DNA of 6,916 nucleotides from positions 1 to 6,916 of the forward strand of contig DMHA01000126.1 in NCBI GenBank assembly GCA_003449615.1, given 5' to 3'. Shown here one piece after another: positions 5,107 through 6,916 of this stretch. The position numbers and the translations under genes are program-made. This DNA comes from Flavobacterium sp. (lineage in GTDB: Bacteria; Bacteroidota; Bacteroidia; Flavobacteriales; Flavobacteriaceae). The notes under the pieces were generated by a model. It was given only the letters and a program-made list of their open reading frames with translations, did no database searches and had not been told where the DNA came from. Position 1 is the stretch's first letter, and each line of letters opens with the position of its first letter.

Positions 5107-6303
5107 ATGAACACCTTATTATCCATAGCAAAAAGAAATGCGGTTTTAAGTCGAATGGCGGAACTTCTCGAACAAGAAAGAGCCAACCTTAAAAGCATCA
5201 ATCAACAGGATTTAAGTAATTATTCCGGAGCTGATTTGGCAATGGAAAAACGTCTTTTAGTTGATGATGCCAAAATAGATGGAATGATTTTGTCGATGCA
5301 ACAATTGGCAAGTCAGGAGGATCCTGTTGGGGTGGAACGATTCCATTTTGTTCACGAAAATGGTCTGAAAATCACCAACAAAACAGCGGCTTTTGGCACT
5401 ATAATGATTATTTACGAATCCAGACCTGACGTAACGGTTGAAGCTGGAGGAATCGCTTTTAAATCTGGAAATAAGATTTTACTAAAAGGCGGAAAAGAAT
5501 CCTTGTTGTCCAATTTGAAAATTGTTTCGCTTTGGCACCAAGCATTGGAAGAAAATGATATTTCAAAAGATTGGGTCGAATATTTGAATTACAATCGAGA
5601 GGAAACTCAGACATTTTTAGAGAAACCAACCCAAAAAGTAGATTTAATCGTGCCTCGTGGTGGCGAACAATTAATCGCTTTTACAAAAAAACACGCCACT
5701 TGTCCAGTAATTATTAGCGGTCGCGGAAATAATTTTGTATATGTAAACAAAGAAGCCGATTTAGAAAAAGCAATGAACATTATCATCAACGGAAAAACCA
5801 CTAACATTGGCGTTTGCAATGCTTTGGATAAAGTTTTGATAGATTCAAATATAGAAAACTGGGAAGATTTCGCCACTAATTTAGTTTCCGAATTAAAGAA
5901 GAATAAAGTAGAAATTTTAGGCGACGAACGTTTTTCAAAAGCAACAAATGTCTCTCAAATTGAATCGGATTTGATTTGGTATGAAGAGTTTTTGAATTAT
6001 AAAATTGTGATAGGAATTATAGATTCAAACGAAGAAGCGATTGTCAAAATCAACCAATATTCAGGCGGACATTCGGCTTCGATTATCACCAAAAACGATG
6101 CCATTGCCCAACAATTTATGGAACAAATAGACTGTGCGGCGGTTTACCAAAACGCTTCCACTAGATTTACCGATGGCGGTCAATTTGGTTTGGGCGGAGA
6201 ATTGGCGATAAGCACGGACAAATTGCACCAACGCGGTCCAATAGGATTGCAACATTTGGTTACTAATAAATGGTATATTTACGGAGAAGGACAGGTTAGG
6301 TAG
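5107..6303 (+). CDS. proA: Gamma-glutamyl phosphate reductase (glutamate-5-semialdehyde dehydrogenase)
   Basis: The 398-residue protein is slightly shorter than the roughly 417-residue E. coli enzyme but complete. It reduces glutamyl-5-phosphate to glutamate-5-semialdehyde with NADPH, the second step of proline synthesis, in the cytoplasm. Seen: an N-terminal helical region with a conserved DLAMEKRL-like segment, the signature YESRPDVTVEAGGIAFKSGN (103-122), the nucleotide-contact stretch KILLKGGKES (123-132), VPRGGEQLI (182-190), and the catalytic cysteine C237 in NIGVCNALD. The C-terminal half has SGGHSASI and ASTRFTDGGQFGLGGELAISTDKLHQRGPIGL. The gene starts 2 bp after argD, so the two are probably translationally coupled. 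It is followed by proB, the reverse of the proBA order of many bacteria. Its last codon AGG and stop TAG form the first unit of a heptamer repeat tract. Confidence 0.96.
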   Translation: MNTLLSIAKRNAVLSRMAELLEQERANLKSINQQDLSNYSGADLAMEKRLLVDDAKIDGMILSMQQLASQEDPVGVERFHFVHENGLKITNKTAAFGTIMIIYESRPDVTVEAGGIAFKSGNKILLKGGKESLLSNLKIVSLWHQALEENDISKDWVEYLNYNREETQTFLEKPTQKVDLIVPRGGEQLIAFTKKHATCPVIISGRGNNFVYVNKEADLEKAMNIIINGKTTNIGVCNALDKVLIDSNIENWEDFATNLVSELKKNKVEILGDERFSKATNVSQIESDLIWYEEFLNYKIVIGIIDSNEEAIVKINQYSGGHSASIITKNDAIAQQFMEQIDCAAVYQNASTRFTDGGQFGLGGELAISTDKLHQRGPIGLQHLVTNKWYIYGEGQVR

Positions 6304-6370
6304 CAGATAGCAGGTAGCAGGTTGCAGGTTGCAGGTAGCAGATTCCAGGTTTCGGGTTTCGGGTTGTAGA
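6298..6370 (+). repeat. Heptamer tandem repeat overlapping the proA stop codon
   Basis: From 6298 the sequence reads as ten consecutive 7-bp units: AGGTAGC, AGATAGC, AGGTAGC, AGGTTGC, AGGTTGC, AGGTAGC, AGATTCC, AGGTTTC, GGGTTTC and GGGTTGT, then AGA. The units drift from AGGTWGC to RGGTTTC towards the 3' end. The first unit contains the last proA codon (AGG) and stop (TAG). Seven-base tandem repeats of the form CCTGCAA/CCTGAAA are common between genes in flavobacteria, as I recall. The unit is variable enough not to be a CRISPR array, and it has no spacers. Confidence 0.75.
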
Positions 6371-6410
6371 TTTTTGAACAAATAATAAATGTTTTAAAAA
6401 GTAACATAGT

Positions 6411-6468
6411 ACTTTGTGAACTTTGTTTTTAATCGTTTCAATTATAAAAAACTTTGCGTCTTTGTGGT
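6411..6468 (+). repeat. Degenerate direct repeat ACTTTGNG...CTTTGT in the proA-proB gap
   Basis: ACTTTGTGAACTTTGT (6411-6426) and ACTTTGCGTCTTTGTG (6451-6466) are related copies 40 bp apart, followed by GGTTAAA. I recall similar CTTTGTG/CTTTGCG strings in many flavobacterial intergenic regions. The rest of the gap (6371-6497) is AT-rich with no ORF, and no convincing TAnnTTTG box was found. It forms the immediate leader of proB. Confidence 0.45.
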
Positions 6469-6497
6469 TAAACCTTCACGCTTTAAAACAAATATAA

Positions 6498-6916
6498 ATG
6501 GCAAAAAAAAGAATATTATTAAAGTTAGGAAGCAACACGCTTACCAAAGAAACTGATCATATTTCGAGAGGAAAGATTGAAGATATTGGACAGCAAATTG
6601 CCGCTCTACAAGACGAATACGAGTTCATCATCGTAAGTTCCGGTGCCATTGCGGCAGCAAAACAGTTTGTAAAACTAGACAATCACGATAAAGATGTTTT
6701 TGTAAAACAAGCCTTGGCTTCTATCGGTCAGCCCCATTTGATGCGGATTTACCACGAGAATTTTAGCGATTTGGGTTTGCATACTTCACAATGTCTGCTT
6801 TCCTATTCTGATTTTGAAAAAAAACAAACCAAAGTGAATATTGTCAATACGATAAATGTATTGGTGAAAAACAGTTATATTCCGATTATTAACGAAAATG
6901 ACACCGTTGCCACAGA
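6498..6916 (+). CDS. proB: Glutamate 5-kinase, N-terminal part (3' end outside window)
   Basis: The frame opens at ATG 6498 and runs off the window after 139 codons. Glutamate 5-kinase phosphorylates glutamate with ATP, the first and feedback-regulated step of proline synthesis. Motifs: the N-terminal amino-acid-kinase strand and loop RILLKLGSNTLT (5-16) with K9 and G11, the glycine loop IVSSGAIAAA (45-54), ALASIGQPHLM (72-82), and INENDTVAT (131-139), the substrate-binding NENDTV signature. The start choice is supported by the 8 residues before the kinase lysine. It follows proA after 194 bp of repeat-containing DNA, so it may have separate control. Whether a C-terminal PUA domain is present cannot be seen; several Bacteroidota enzymes lack it. 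Confidence 0.95.
   Translation, partial: MAKKRILLKLGSNTLTKETDHISRGKIEDIGQQIAALQDEYEFIIVSSGAIAAAKQFVKLDNHDKDVFVKQALASIGQPHLMRIYHENFSDLGLHTSQCLLSYSDFEKKQTKVNIVNTINVLVKNSYIPIINENDTVAT

Noticed and set aside
6298..6370. Heptamer tract as a CRISPR array
   Set aside because: Units are 7 bp, directly adjacent, with no spacers and no cas genes nearby.
6061..6381. Open frame of 106 codons on the minus strand
   Set aside because: It is antisense to the conserved end of proA, and its N-terminal part is only the translated heptamer repeat (NLQPATC-type runs).

Overview
The window reads as a chromosomal segment of a Flavobacterium-like member of the Bacteroidota. The evidence is the AT-rich coding style, the A-rich start regions with almost no Shine-Dalgarno sequences, one good TTG-N21-TAnnTTTG promoter of the Bacteroidota type, several intergenic repeats of kinds I associate with flavobacteria, and the gene order argG-argC-...-argD-proA-proB, which is the usual arginine/proline cluster of this phylum. 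All genes lie on the + strand.

Layout. 1-321 is the 3' end of argG. 322-610 is a non-coding gap holding two palindromic repeat elements (about 367-434 and 478-560). 611-1588 is argC. 1589-3964 is an accessory segment inside the biosynthetic cluster: a PIN-domain (VapC-like) toxin gene and an overlapping small gene that is probably its antitoxin (1718-2357), a 139-bp stretch bounded by perfect 9-bp inverted repeats (2379-2517), an AT-rich gene for a PD-(D/E)XK nuclease-like protein (2601-3239), a structured non-coding stretch (about 3268-3398), and a small GNAT acetyltransferase gene (3420-3833). A G-rich hairpin repeat (3929-3958) directly precedes argD. 3965-5104 is argD, 5107-6303 is proA (2 bp apart), 6298-6370 is a heptamer tandem repeat that starts on the last codon of proA, 6371-6497 is a repeat-containing leader, and 6498-6916 is the 5' part of proB.

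How the genes work together. ArgC and ArgD carry out the reduction and transamination of N-acylglutamyl phosphate towards N-acylornithine, and ArgG acts later, making argininosuccinate. ProB and ProA make glutamate-5-semialdehyde from glutamate for proline. In many Bacteroidota, as I recall, proC sits between argC and argD. Here that slot holds the accessory genes and no proC is visible. I see no completely new system. The points most worth checking are the accessory insertion in the proC slot, the apparently leaderless promoter of the toxin-first PIN pair, the solitary PD-(D/E)XK protein, and the repeat that supplies a hairpin and a strong Shine-Dalgarno to argD.
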